DNA of 64,000 bases, taken from NCBI GenBank assembly GCA_022823665.1, contig JAJEHN010000036.1, forward strand, positions 1-64,000. The letters run 5' to 3'. Origin of the DNA: Thermoanaerobaculia bacterium. GTDB taxonomy: Bacteria > Acidobacteriota > Thermoanaerobaculia > Multivoradales > Multivoraceae. A program made the translations under genes and the position numbers. Shown piece after piece: positions 8,003 to 19,897 of this stretch (the first letter of the stretch is position 1; each line of letters opens with the position of its first letter). The notes beneath the pieces are model-generated. The model made no database searches and was not told the origin of the DNA. It saw only the letters and a list, made by a program, of their open reading frames with translations.

Positions 8003-11000
8003 GGCCGTTCGCCCGCCCTCGTTGACGTGAGACCAGCGCTCGCCGTCCGGCCCCGTGACGCCCAGATGGAAGGCCAGATCGGTCGCGGGCGCCGAGAACA
8101 CCCAGCGCCGACCGTTGACGGCGCAGCCGTCAAGCACCTTGATCAGCACCTCCACGTTGTCTCGGTCGAAAAAGTAGAGAAGCGCCGACGACTCGCTCGG
8201 CAGCCCCCAGTCGCGAGCCGACTGCACCGTTCCGTCCGGCAGGACGATGCACATGTCGATCCGGTAGCCGTTCGCGAGTTCGACGCCGGGGCCTTCCGGT
8301 TCGCAAGCCGGCGGGTCAGTGTTTGCGGCGGCGTGTGCAGCCTTCGACAGGGCGGCGAGCCCCGGTTCGGCCCGCGATGCCGGCGATTCGTCAACCGGAT
8401 GCGTAGCGAATGCGCCGGCGTCGGATCTTGAGCTCTCGCCTCGGCGAAGCGGGTGAGCAAGCCCTTCCCTCGCCGTCAGCCGGCTGGCGGCAGTGACGCC
8501 CGGAGCACCGGCGGGGCCAGGTTCGCAGGGGAAGGCCGCCGTGTCGCCCGTGGTCTGCGCCGTCCGGCCAGCGGCGTTGCTCTGCTCGAAGCGCCTGCCG
8601 GTGCTTCGTTCCACGAGCTCGAGCCGGAAGGCGAGGTTCGTCACGGGCGCGGTGAAGACCCAGCGATGGCCGTTCACGGCGCAGCCGTCGAGGACCTTGA
8701 GGAGAATCTCGGCGTTATCCCGGTCGAAGAAGTAGAGGAGGGCTGAATGGTCGGACTCCAGGTGGTAGTTGGCGGCCGCGGTCTGAAGCCCCGAAGGCGT
8801 CGCGAAGCACATGCGCACGTCGTAGCCGCCGCTCAATGTGGTGACCGGTCGCGGGATGCAGTCCGTTGCCGCGCCCGGACCGGGCGGCTCGCTCAGTCGG
8901 ACGGTGGCGGTCTCGCTGAATGCCGTGGCACCGTCGCCGATTGCGCCGACCCGTAGCTCGTAGCGGCCCTCGGGCTGGAGGTTGTCGAGAACGACGGACG
9001 TCGCGTTCAGCGGCGCCACGGCGGCCGCGGTCCAGGGAAAGGCGCCACCCTGGACATCGGACGGCGCCTCCGGCTCGCCCTCTTCCGACGCCTGCCGGTG
9101 CTCGATCATGAAGCCTCTTTCTGCCGTCGAGTTGTCCCGCCACGTGAGCCGCAGGGCGGCAGGGCCGAGGATCTCCACGTCGAGGTGGCTCGGCGGGGCC
9201 AGCGACAGGTCCACGGCGGCCGGCTCGCTCCGGCCCGCGCCGCGACCGTTCCTGGCCGCCACCTGGAACTCGTGGCGGCCGCCCCGGGGCAGACCGCCGA
9301 CGGCCGCGCGCTCGGCGTTTCGTTCAAGCGAGCGGACCAGCCGCCAGGCCCCCTGGGCCTGTCGGTGGAAGACGTCGTAACCGTCTTCATCCGTCGCGCG
9401 GTCGGTCCAGGTCAGCAGCACGGCGTTCCGCGTCAGCAGCTCGGCTCGGAGGTCGACCGGCGCCGTCGGATTAGTCGCTGGTCCAGGCGGTGGTGGCTGC
9501 GGCGGTGGTGGCGGCGGTGGTGGCGGTTGCGGGTGAGGCGGTCCTCCACCTCCTCCACCTCCCGGTGGCTGCGGCGGTGGCGGCGGTGGAGGTGGCTGCG
9601 GCGGTGGTGGCGGAGGAGGTGGCTGCGGCGGTGGTGGCGGAGGCTGGTTTCTCTCGGTGACGTTCACATTCACCGTCCGGGTTGCGTTCAGCGGCGGCGA
9701 CCCGGCGTCGGACGCCACGACGTGGAAGCGGTAGGACCGCCTGGACGCGTAGTCCAGGGTCGTGCGCGGCGGCACGGACAACTGCCCCGAGGCGGCGTCC
9801 ACCGCGAAGCTCCCGGCGTCCGTGCCGCCGAGGCGGTAGGCCAGCGCTCCGCCCTCCGGGTCGGTCGCGGTTACCGGCGCGCCGATGGCGCCGGTCGTTC
9901 CCTCGCGGACCTGCAACGTCAGTGCGCCCGCCGGATACGAAGGCGCCTCGTTGACGTCGGTTACGGTGACCGTGATGGAATCGGAACCGGTAACGCCGTC
10001 GTCGTCGGTTGCCGTCACCGTGACTTCGTAGACGTTGTCCCGGTTGGCGTCCCGGGCGTCTTCGTGGTTCTGGGCCTGGAGTGTCAGAACGCCCGTGCCG
10101 GCGACGATCCCGAAGTCGGCGGCGTCCGCGCCGGACGCGGCCCACGTGACGGCGCCGTTGTGGCCGGAGACGCCCGGCGAAGCCGAGGTCCAGGCCGTGT
10201 TCTCCGGGACCGTGGCGTTGGCCAGACCGGTGACCGTCAGGCTTTCGGGAACGTCCGTGACGTTGACGTGGACCGTCCGGGTGGCGGTGAGCGGCGGTGC
10301 TCGGCCATCGGAGGCGGTGACCTCGACGGTGTATGAGGTCTTCGTCTCGTAGTCGAGCGTGACGCCGGAGGCCACGGACAACCGGGCCCACGTTGCGTCG
10401 ATGGCGAAGGACGCGGAATCCGGCCCGCCGAGGGTGTAGGTCAGCGAGTCGCCATCCGGATCGATCGCCGTCACCGGCGAGCCGAAGGCGCCCGTCTCGT
10501 CCTCGGGCACGTTGACGGTGAGCGCCGCGGCCTCGTACTCGGGCGCCTCGTTCACGTCGGTCACGGTCACGGCGGCGGAGACGGTCACCTCGAACAAGTC
10601 GATGTCGGCGACGGTCAGGGCGACCTCGTAGACGCCGTCGCCGTCGGCGTCCGCCGAAGCTTCATGGTCCTGCGGCGCCAGGCTCACCGAGTTCGTTGCA
10701 GAGGTCGTCCTGGTCGAGGCAAGGGCGAAGTGGGCGGCGTCGGCGCCCGACAGCTCCCAGGAGAGAGCGCCTCGATGGCCGCTCAGCGACGCCGTGGCGC
10801 TCCAGGCGGCGTTCTCCGGCGTCGAGCCGTCGGCCAGTCCGGTCAGCGTGAGAGTGCGCGTGCCGGGGGTGCGGATGGAGACCGGCTCGGCGAAGCGTTC
10901 GCCGTACGAGTTCGCTGCGGCAACACGGAACTCGTAGCGAGTGGCCAGGTCAAGGCCGGTCAGGATTGTGGTCGTCACGCCGGCCGAGAGGACCGCGCCC

Positions 11001-12519
11001 TCCGTCCAGTCCGACGCTCCCGCCCTTCGATACTGAACGCGGAAGGATGTCTCGCTCGAGATGTCGGTCCAGGTCAGTTCCACGCTCCCCTGTCCGCCGT
11101 CTTCCGAAGCGACGCCCGCGAGGTCGGCCGGCCTGGCGGGCGGGAGATAGTTGCTGAAGGTCGAGGCCTCCCGCATCAACTGCGGCAGCGCCCGCTCCAT
11201 TTCGGCGCTGTTCTCCGCTCCGATGGTCGTGTCGTCCGGCGTGATCCGGATGCTCGAGAAGTAGGGGACGACCCTGGGGGAATCGATGACGTAGCCACGG
11301 GTACCCATGATGGTCAGAACCCTCTGGCTCCTGACTCTGGTCTCGTATCCCCTGGCGTAGGGGAGGCGCGGATTCGAGCCGCTTCTCCCGGTCTGGTGCG
11401 AGCCTCCCATGAGATGGCCGACCTCGTGGGCGAACACATGGGCGTGCCTCCCCAGACAATGGTGGTAGTAGTTCAGCATGCCGAAGGCCCACTCCACCTG
11501 GTTGCTCTCATGCTCGCCGGGCGGGGGGACCCGCCATGCCAGGCCGCAGAGACCGATGGACCGCTGCTTCGTGATCCACATGACGATGTCGGCGCTGTGG
11601 ACGTCGCGCAGGTCGAGGATGTCGCCCCTTATCCGGAGCTCCTCGAGTTGCGGCGCATATCCCCAGCTCGTGCCGTCCCACGGAATGAAGCGGACGTTGA
11701 CCCGCTCAGCGCGCGCCAGGCGGAACGAAGCGTTGGTGATCGCTGCGTTTCGCAAGGCCGAGTTCGCCGTATCGATCAGGTTCTGGGCTTGGGCGGCGGC
11801 GTTGGCTTGGCCCCAGTGAGCCTCCGCCGCGGCGTCGTAGACGATGAGCAGATCGACGATGGTGGCGGCCTCTTCGGAGGTGGGTGAATCGCGACCGGCG
11901 AGGCCATCGTGCGCCCCAAGGCGCGCGCTGCTTGCTCCGCTGGCGTTCAGACGAGAAGCGTGCTCTGAATCCGTGGGCTCATGGACCGAGCAGTAGGACG
12001 CCTCTTCCGGAAGGTCGCCGTCCGTACTCGCCTCCGCTAGCACCTGACCCCGGCCGCTCGCCGCCGCGACGAGGTCGAAGACCGGCTCGGCAAGTTCACC
12101 GAAGCTGCCGGCAAGACTCCCGCCTTGCAGGGTGAGAACGACCGTCTCGGCCTGGGCGCCCCCGACGCGACCGGCCCACATCGCGTTGCCCTCGCCCCGG
12201 TCCTCGAAGGCGGCGCGATGCACCACGAGCCGTTCGCCGGCGGGTGTCGGAAGGATGAGCCTCGCCGGTCCGGAGCGAAGCAGAGCGAGGTCTACCTCGA
12301 CCGGGTAGGCGAGCTTCCCTCCGGGCCCTTCGGAGGAAACCGTCGCCTTCGCCATCCCTTCCGGCCCTGCATCGGCCGGGGCCGCTTCCGCAAACCTGAG
12401 GAGCTCCTGGCCGACGGCGGGCCCGGCGGCCGTCCCGAGCAGCGCGGCAGCGGAAAGTGCCAGGCAAACGAGGCCCTTCCGGATTCCGCGCCGCGGCGGT
12501 TGCCGGTGGCGGGCGTTCC

Positions 12520-12523
<4 letters not shown>
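7964..12523 (-). CDS. Secreted reprolysin-like metalloprotease with FN3, cadherin-like and duplicated C-terminal domains
   Basis: I place the start at the TTG at 12521-12523, which overlaps the prfC stop as TTGA and gives a good signal peptide (LVCLALSAAALLGTAAGPAV, cut near GQ). The open frame runs further upstream, but there it only shadows prfC. Of 1,519 residues, about 37-180 are a proregion and about 200-440 a zincin domain, with HEVGHLMGGSH near residue 365 and an IMGTRGY Met-turn. An FN3 domain, four to five cadherin-like domains, a proline/glycine-rich linker (about 960-1013) and two FN3 domains follow. Last come two copies of a domain of about 110 residues with LLYFFDRDN and KVLDGCAVNG..WVF, each with paired cysteines. 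The domain order parallels the larger paralogue at 1-6525. Likely exported for extracellular proteolysis; the C-terminal domains may attach it to the surface or to a substrate. Confidence 0.88.
9484..9648 (-). repeat. Proline/glycine-rich low-complexity linker
   Basis: A GGTGGC-type low-complexity DNA stretch encodes runs of five to nine prolines separated by Q, with one run of glycines in the middle, inside the second metalloprotease. It separates the cadherin-like stalk from the C-terminal FN3 domains and probably acts as a rigid spacer. Such tracts are prone to replication slippage and to assembly error. Confidence 0.85.
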
Positions 12524-14109
<1,586 letters not shown>

Positions 14110-14207
14110 GGCGGGAGTCCCTGGCGGCGCGGGAGTCTATAGTCGGGCGCCGTGCAAGAATGCGCGGCCGTCCCGTCCGGCCGCAGTCATCCGTCCGAGG
14201 TATCCGC

Positions 14208-15395
14208 ATGAGTGATCTGTCCGCATTCCGAGAAGAGGCCCGGACCTGGGTAGAGGCGAACGCGCCGGAGTTCCTGCGTGGCAGGGCCGCCGATCCGAAC
14301 GCCTGGGCCGCCGGCGGCCGCAGGGCGCCCTTCATCTATCCGGAGAGCCGCGACTGGCTGCTCGCCGCGGCCGATCGGGGATTCTCGGTGCCGACCTGGC
14401 CCGAGGAGTACGGCGGCGCCGGCCTCTCGCGGGACGAGGCGCTCGTGCTGCACGAGGAAATCGCGCGCCTGGCGCTGCCGATGCCGCTCACCGGTTTCGG
14501 CTACAGCATGATCGGGCCGACGCTTCTCGATCACGGTACGGAGGCGCAGCGGGCGGAACACCTGCCGAGGATCGCGCGCGGCGAGATTCGCTGGTGCCAG
14601 GGCTACTCGGAGCCGAATGCCGGCTCGGACCTGGCGTCGCTCGCCACGTCGGCGGTGCGGGACGGCGACTTCTACGTGATCAACGGCCAGAAGATCTGGA
14701 CCTCCGGCGCCGACCAGGCGGACTGGATCTTCATGCTGGTGCGCACGAACCCGGACGTCAAGAAGCAGCGCGGGATCACTTTCATCCTGGTCGACATGGA
14801 ATCGCCCGGCGTCGAGGTGAGGCCGATCCGGCTGATCAGCGGCGCTTCGCCGTTCTGCGAGACCTTCTTCCACAACGTGCGGGCGCCCGTGCACCAGGTC
14901 ATCGGGGAAGTGAACAGCGGCTGGACGGTGGCCAAGGCGCTGCTCGGCCACGAGCGCACCTCGATCGGCGGGATGGGGCGCGGCGGCGCCAGAGCTTCGT
15001 TGCCGGACCTTGCGCGCGACTACGTCGGCGTCGACGAGACGGGCCGGATCGACGACCCCGCGATCCGGGAGCGGGTGACGCAGTGCGAGATGGACGCGAT
15101 GTCCTACGGGCTGACGATCAAACGGCACGGCGACGGGCTGGAGGCGGGCCACAAGCCCGGCCCCGAGAGCTCGATGTTCAAGTACTACGGCACGGAGCTC
15201 AACATGCGCCGCGAGGAGCTGATGCTCTCGATCCGCGGGCCCCAGGCGCTGGGCTGGGAAGGCGAGGGCTTCGAGCCGGCCGAACTCCACCAGACGCGCA
15301 CCTGGCTTCGCTCGCGGGCGAACAGCATCGAGGGCGGGACGTCGGAGATCCAGTTGAACATCATCGCCAAGCGCGTGCTGGGATTGCCGGACTGA
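14208..15395 (+). CDS. Acyl-CoA dehydrogenase, subunit 1 of a coupled pair
   Basis: 395 residues from ATG 14208, which has a GAGG ribosome-binding site about 8 nt upstream; an in-frame ATG at 14160 would add 16 residues with no family match. N-terminal helical domain (FREEARTWVEANAPEFL), the acyl-CoA/FAD-binding segment WCQGYSEPNAGSDLASL, then INGQKIWTSGADQADW, and a C-terminal domain ending SIEGGTSEIQLNIIAKRVLG. It oxidises acyl-CoA to the 2-enoyl-CoA with FAD. Its stop overlaps the start of a second, divergent acyl-CoA dehydrogenase. That arrangement is typical of heteromeric ACADs (for example sterol side-chain FadE pairs), so I infer an alpha2beta2 enzyme. The natural substrate cannot be read from sequence. 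Confidence 0.9.
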   Translation: MSDLSAFREEARTWVEANAPEFLRGRAADPNAWAAGGRRAPFIYPESRDWLLAAADRGFSVPTWPEEYGGAGLSRDEALVLHEEIARLALPMPLTGFGYSMIGPTLLDHGTEAQRAEHLPRIARGEIRWCQGYSEPNAGSDLASLATSAVRDGDFYVINGQKIWTSGADQADWIFMLVRTNPDVKKQRGITFILVDMESPGVEVRPIRLISGASPFCETFFHNVRAPVHQVIGEVNSGWTVAKALLGHERTSIGGMGRGGARASLPDLARDYVGVDETGRIDDPAIRERVTQCEMDAMSYGLTIKRHGDGLEAGHKPGPESSMFKYYGTELNMRREELMLSIRGPQALGWEGEGFEPAELHQTRTWLRSRANSIEGGTSEIQLNIIAKRVLGLPD

Positions 15396-16531
15396 TGGCT
15401 TCGCTGGTCCTCACCGCTCCCCAGGAGATGCTGGCCCGGACCGCGGCCGAGCTCGTTTCGAAGCACGGCGGAGTCGACCGCCAGCGCAGGCTCCGCGACG
15501 AAGGCGCCGAACTCGGCTACAGCCCCGAAGTCTGGGCCGAGATGGCGGATCTCGGCTGGCTCGGCATTCCCCTGGCCGAGAAGGACGGCGGCCTCGGAAT
15601 GGGGTTGGCCGAGACGGTCCTCATCACGGAGGCGATGGGCCGCGGCCTGGCACCCGAACCGTTCGTGTCGGCGGTCGTCTTCGCCGGCGGCCTGCTCGCG
15701 GACGCCGGCAGCGCGGAGCAGCGGGCCGAGTGGCTGCCGCCCCTGGTCGACGGGGAGAAGCGCCTGGCGCCGGCGTTGCTCGAGGCGGGAAGCAGGTACG
15801 GGCTGGACCGCGTCGAGACGCGGGCGCGGCCGAACGGCGGCGGCTGGTCGCTGTCGGGCGAGAAGGTCCAGGTGGTCGGCGGCGTCGGCGCCGACGGCTT
15901 CCTGATCGCCGCGCGAACGGAGGGCGACGACGACGATCTGACGCTCTTCCTCGTGCCGGCGGAGGCGGACGGTGTCGAGGTGGTGGCTCAGAAGCGGGTC
16001 GACTCCCGCAACTCGGCGATCGTTCGGCTAAGGGACGTTCACGTGACGGCCGGCGCCGTCCTGGGCGAGGCCGGCGGCGGCCTGGAACCGCTCGGCCGGG
16101 CCGTGGACCGGGCCACGGTGGCCGTTTGCGGCGAGATGCTCGGGCTGATGACGGAGGCCTTCGAGCGGACGGTGGAGTACCTCAAGTCGCGCAGCCAGTT
16201 CGGCGTCCTGATCGGCACCTTCCAGGCGCTCAAGCACCGGGCCGCGAAGATGTTCATCGAGATCGAGCTCTCGCGTTCCACCGTCATGGCGGCGGCCCGG
16301 GCGCTCGACGAGGGCAGCGACGACGCCGAACTCCAGGTCTCGAACGCCAAGGCGCGCTGCTCGGACACGCTGATCCTGGTAACGAACGAGGCCCTGCAGA
16401 TGCACGGTGGCATCGGCATGACGGACGAGCACGACATCGGCCTGTTCATGAAGCGCGCCCGGGCGCTCGAGTTCGCCTTCGGCGACGCGGCCTTCCACCG
16501 CCAGCGCTTCGCGCGCCTGCGCGGCTTCTGA
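15395..16531 (+). CDS. Acyl-CoA dehydrogenase, subunit 2 of a coupled pair
   Basis: 378 residues; the ATG overlaps the previous gene's stop by one base (TGATG), so the two are translationally coupled. The ACAD fold is recognisable in DLGWLGIPLAEKDGGLG, RSQFGVLIGTFQALKH (FAD and pyrophosphate contacts) and NEALQMHGGIGMTDEHDI. The middle domain is more divergent than in subunit 1, as expected of the partner chain in heteromeric acyl-CoA dehydrogenases. Together they probably carry out one dehydrogenation step of a branched, cyclic or sterol-like acyl-CoA. The window also carries an enoyl-CoA hydratase, an acyl-CoA ligase and two CoA transferases that could belong to the same catabolism, though not to the same operon. 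Confidence 0.9.
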   Translation: MASLVLTAPQEMLARTAAELVSKHGGVDRQRRLRDEGAELGYSPEVWAEMADLGWLGIPLAEKDGGLGMGLAETVLITEAMGRGLAPEPFVSAVVFAGGLLADAGSAEQRAEWLPPLVDGEKRLAPALLEAGSRYGLDRVETRARPNGGGWSLSGEKVQVVGGVGADGFLIAARTEGDDDDLTLFLVPAEADGVEVVAQKRVDSRNSAIVRLRDVHVTAGAVLGEAGGGLEPLGRAVDRATVAVCGEMLGLMTEAFERTVEYLKSRSQFGVLIGTFQALKHRAAKMFIEIELSRSTVMAAARALDEGSDDAELQVSNAKARCSDTLILVTNEALQMHGGIGMTDEHDIGLFMKRARALEFAFGDAAFHRQRFARLRGF

Positions 16532-16546
16532 GGACTCGGCCGCCGA

Positions 16547-16712
16547 TAGCAGGCCGGGGAGGAGGGTCCCAGGGGACGCTCACCCCCTCTCGGTGGTTGA
16601 GGGGGTTGGGGATTCGCTGCGGTCGGCTGCGCTCCGTCAGTTTGTCGGTTGCTGGAGGGCACCGGCAGTCGCTGGCCTTTAGCCCCCTGGGACCCTCCTC
16701 CCCGGCCTGCTA
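16547..16712. repeat. Perfect 29-bp inverted repeat flanking a 108-bp spacer between convergent genes
   Basis: Arm 1 (16547-16575, reading TAGCAGGCCGGGGAGGAGGG then TCCCAGGGG) is the exact reverse complement of arm 2 (16684-16712). Pairing extends outward four to five bases with one mismatch. Within the spacer a smaller stem, ACCCCCTC/GAGGGGGT, is visible near 16582-16606. It lies between the 3' ends of the acyl-CoA dehydrogenase pair and the minus-strand TonB operon. It could serve as a bidirectional terminator or be a small non-autonomous mobile element (MITE-like). I see no target-site duplication and no open frame that looks real inside it. Confidence 0.85.
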
Positions 16713-16751
16713 CCGGCTGGACGTCGTCGCACAGGGGGAGGCGGCTCGGAG

Positions 16752-19700
16752 CTACAACTCGAACCGCAGGCCGATGCTGAGGACCCGGCCCAGGGGGTTG
16801 TGGGTCGAGGGGTCGTAGTTGAGTTGACGGAAGACCCGGGGCGGATCCTCGTCGCCGAGGTTGAGAATCGAGGCGAAGAGGGTCGCCTTGTCGCCTGGCA
16901 GGGTCCAGGAGACGTGGAGGTCGTGGGTGGCGTGGGCGTCGATGGGGTAGTCGTCGCCCCAGGGGGCCGGGGCGTCGTGGACGTAGGAGTCGGTGTAGTT
17001 GACGTGCCAGCGGCCGGTGAACTGCCCCACGGTGTAGCCGGCGAACAGGCGGCCCTTGAACTCGGGCAGGGCGCGGGCGAGGGAGGTGTCGTAGTTGAGC
17101 CGGCCCTTCGCGTCGTAGGCCTCTCCGAGTTCCCAGCCGTCGATCCGCCAGGACAGGGTGTGGGTGCCGGAGGCGCCCAGGGTGAGGCGGCCGGGGCCCG
17201 CGTTCATCTGGAGGTCGGCGCGGAAGTCGATGCCGTCGGTCTCGATGTCGGGGCCGTTGACGATCCGCACCGCGAGGGTGTCGAGGTTCTCGAGGCTGGG
17301 GACGCCGCCGCTGATCGTCAGCCCGTCGAACCAGGGTGAGGCTTCGTCGCACAGCGGATGCTGGGCGGGCCGACAGGCGAGGCCGAGGATGGAGTTGAAG
17401 GGCTCAATGACGAGCGGGTCGGTGAAGTCGTAACGCCAGTAGTCGACGGTGGCGAAGACGCGGCCACTGCCGCCGCCGAGGCCGCCGCGCTCAAAGACCA
17501 GGCCCGTGTTGAGGGTCGTGGCCGACTCCGGGTCGAGCGTCGGGTCGCCGTGGATGTGGATCGGCTTGAAGGTGCCGATGCGGCCGATGAAGAAGCGCGA
17601 CGTGTCGGCGATGCCATCGATCGTCTGGTTCAGCGTCGGGCCGCGGAAGGTCGTGCCGAAGGAGCCGCGGAGCGCCAGGGCATCCGTCGCCTGCCAGCGC
17701 AGCGCGACCTTGGGGTCGAGGCTCGAACCGACATCGCCGCCGTAGTCCTCGAAGCGGAGTGAGACCTGGCTTTCGACCGAAGGGACGAGCGGCAACGAGA
17801 GTTCGCCGAACACGGACCCGATGCCGCGATCGTCCTCGATCGGGAAGGCGGGCGGCAGGTAGGCGAACACGCCCTCGCGCTTCTCGCACGTCGTGATGTC
17901 GGGACCGCCCGGGCAGGGGTAGATCGCGATGTCGTGCAGGGCGCCGCCCCGCGGTGTCGGGGCGCCGACCGTGTAGGGCCGCAGTTCGTACGTTTCTCCG
18001 CGCCACTGAACTCCGGCCGCGTACTCCGCCGCGCCGCCGGGAAGGCTCCAGTCGAGCAGGCCGCTCGCCACCGCTTCCACGACGAGCAGGGAGGTCTCGC
18101 CCCGGTTCCCGAGGATCGTCGTCAGGTAGTCGTGCAGGGAGCCGTTGTCGAAGGCCGGGTCGTAATCCGGGTTCGAGGCGTTCGGCACCAGGGGATGGGG
18201 GCTGATCGAGTTGGAGAACGGGATCCAGTAGCGGCAGTCTCCCTGGCCCGCATGCCGGCGCAGCGTGTCCAGGGAGAAGCTGAGGTTGCCGCCCGCGTCG
18301 TACTCGTTTGGCACCTGCTCTTCGCAGGCGAGGCCGCCGAGGCCGGCGAGCGCCCGACGGGCGCGGTAGTGCAGGGCGTCGCCGTCTTCGAACCTGCGAA
18401 CGGAGCTCGACCAGGAGGCCCGGAAACCCCAGAGGGTCTCGCCGGTCACCCCCTCCAGATCGAACGCGAACCGCTCCGTGTCGGACTCGCGGATGTGGCT
18501 TCGCAGGGGGCCCTCCTGGCCGAACATCCGGCCTCGAATCCAGGCCACTTCCTGCCAGGCGGGGTCGATTCCCCTCGCGTCCTGGGCGCCTCCGTCTCCC
18601 CGCCAGCCGCAGTACGGAGCGTCGCAGGAGGCGTAGGCGCCGTAAAGCTCCGGGTAGAGCCGGGCCATGTCGACGAGCCCCGGGTTGTTCGCCCGCACCG
18701 AGCGGGTGAGATCGACCACCTTGTTCGGCGGATAGCCCGGCGAGGTCTGCCAGGAAGGCACGTCGCCCGTGGCGAAGAGAACCTCGGCGGCGACGTGCCA
18801 GCCTCCCTCCGTGTCCCAGGAGGCTTCCGTGAACCACTGGCCGCGGCGGGTGTCCTGCACCAGGTTGTCGAACGGCGTGTACTGGACCCGGCAGAGCGGG
18901 CTGTCGACGCTGCTCACCGCGCCGCCGACGCGCTCGCAGTTCGGGTCGCGGATCGCCGGCGCGCCGGAGAGTGGGTAGAAGACGGCCGGCCGTCCCGTTC
19001 CCGACCAGCCGCCCCGGGGATTCTCGGCGTAGGGTCTGATCGCCCAGTCGCGGTCGCGGAGCCGGATCGGACTCCGGCGCGAGAGGCCGAGGGAACTGAC
19101 GGCGTGGCCGCGGCCGCCGGCGAACGGCCCGCCGCCGATGACTCCCAACTCGCCGTCGCCGTTCGAACCGTCGATCACGCTGTGCTTGCCCTCGAAGGAA
19201 AGACCGTCGAAGTGGCTTCGGGTGATCACGTTCATCACGCCGGCAATGGCGTCCGAGCCGTAGGTCGCGGCGCCGCCGTCACGCAGGAACTCGACCTGCT
19301 CGACCGCGACCATGGGCAGGGCGTTCGTATCGACGATGAGCTGCGCCTGGTCCGGGATGGCGCCAGGAGACCAGGTCAGCCGGTCTCCGTTCAGGAGCAC
19401 GAGGGAACGGCTCGGCCCGAGACCGCGCAGGTTGAGCGTCGACCGGTCCTCGTTGGTGCGCGCCCCGAACTGGTCGGATTCTAGGTCCGCGCCGAGACTG
19501 AAAGACAGGTTGCGGATGACGCCCAGCATGGACGGCGAGCCTTCCGCCTCCAGATCCTCGCGTGACAGGACCGAAACCGGCTGGGCCGCGTCCTCGGGGG
19601 TTCCCGGGATCCAGGAGCCGGTGACCGTGACCGTGTGGCTGAAGGTCTCGACTTCGTGGCTGTGGTCGTCGTGTTCGTGATCGGCTTCCCCCTCCGCGAG

Positions 19701-19844
19701 GTGCTCGTTCCCCCGTTCAGCGGCGTGATCGGGGTCTGCCTCCTGGGCCGCGCCGACGGCCGCCCAGAGGGCGGCGATCAGCACCAACAGGAACGCGAAC
19801 GGGGGCTTCGGACGAACTTCGGGGTAGGCGAGAGAGGGGGCCAC
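16752..19844 (-). CDS. TonB-dependent outer-membrane receptor with His-rich N-terminus
   Basis: 1,030 residues: signal peptide (FLLVLIAALWAAVGAAQ), then a His/Asp/Glu-rich mature N-terminus with histidines at 40, 48, 56, 58, 61, 63 and 70, then the plug (HTVTVTGSWIPGTPEDAAQP, LNLRGLGPSRSLVLLNGDR, EFLRDGGAATYGSDAIAGVM) and a 22-strand-type barrel ending in GLRFEL. It would import a bulky or scarce ligand across the outer membrane using TonB energy. The His-rich leader is reminiscent of metal-binding extensions, so zinc, copper or a metal complex is possible, but this is inference. It is the last gene of a four-gene minus-strand run; the first gene of that run (21691-24750) is a close paralogue. 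The 53-bp gap upstream suggests co-transcription. Confidence 0.93.
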   Translation of the reverse strand: MAPSLAYPEVRPKPPFAFLLVLIAALWAAVGAAQEADPDHAAERGNEHLAEGEADHEHDDHSHEVETFSHTVTVTGSWIPGTPEDAAQPVSVLSREDLEAEGSPSMLGVIRNLSFSLGADLESDQFGARTNEDRSTLNLRGLGPSRSLVLLNGDRLTWSPGAIPDQAQLIVDTNALPMVAVEQVEFLRDGGAATYGSDAIAGVMNVITRSHFDGLSFEGKHSVIDGSNGDGELGVIGGGPFAGGRGHAVSSLGLSRRSPIRLRDRDWAIRPYAENPRGGWSGTGRPAVFYPLSGAPAIRDPNCERVGGAVSSVDSPLCRVQYTPFDNLVQDTRRGQWFTEASWDTEGGWHVAAEVLFATGDVPSWQTSPGYPPNKVVDLTRSVRANNPGLVDMARLYPELYGAYASCDAPYCGWRGDGGAQDARGIDPAWQEVAWIRGRMFGQEGPLRSHIRESDTERFAFDLEGVTGETLWGFRASWSSSVRRFEDGDALHYRARRALAGLGGLACEEQVPNEYDAGGNLSFSLDTLRRHAGQGDCRYWIPFSNSISPHPLVPNASNPDYDPAFDNGSLHDYLTTILGNRGETSLLVVEAVASGLLDWSLPGGAAEYAAGVQWRGETYELRPYTVGAPTPRGGALHDIAIYPCPGGPDITTCEKREGVFAYLPPAFPIEDDRGIGSVFGELSLPLVPSVESQVSLRFEDYGGDVGSSLDPKVALRWQATDALALRGSFGTTFRGPTLNQTIDGIADTSRFFIGRIGTFKPIHIHGDPTLDPESATTLNTGLVFERGGLGGGSGRVFATVDYWRYDFTDPLVIEPFNSILGLACRPAQHPLCDEASPWFDGLTISGGVPSLENLDTLAVRIVNGPDIETDGIDFRADLQMNAGPGRLTLGASGTHTLSWRIDGWELGEAYDAKGRLNYDTSLARALPEFKGRLFAGYTVGQFTGRWHVNYTDSYVHDAPAPWGDDYPIDAHATHDLHVSWTLPGDKATLFASILNLGDEDPPRVFRQLNYDPSTHNPLGRVLSIGLRFEL

Positions 19845-19897
19845 TCTTCAGGCTCCCTTGGGTTTCGTGGCTTGTCGCGGGATCGTGTCCCGGCGGG

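Noticed and set aside
9484-9648. Non-coding GGTGGC repeat
   Set aside because: It keeps the reading frame of the metalloprotease and encodes a proline-rich linker.
16547-16712. Insertion sequence or integrase attachment site
   Set aside because: The inverted repeat has no transposase or integrase nearby and no visible target duplication, so I report it only as a repeat.
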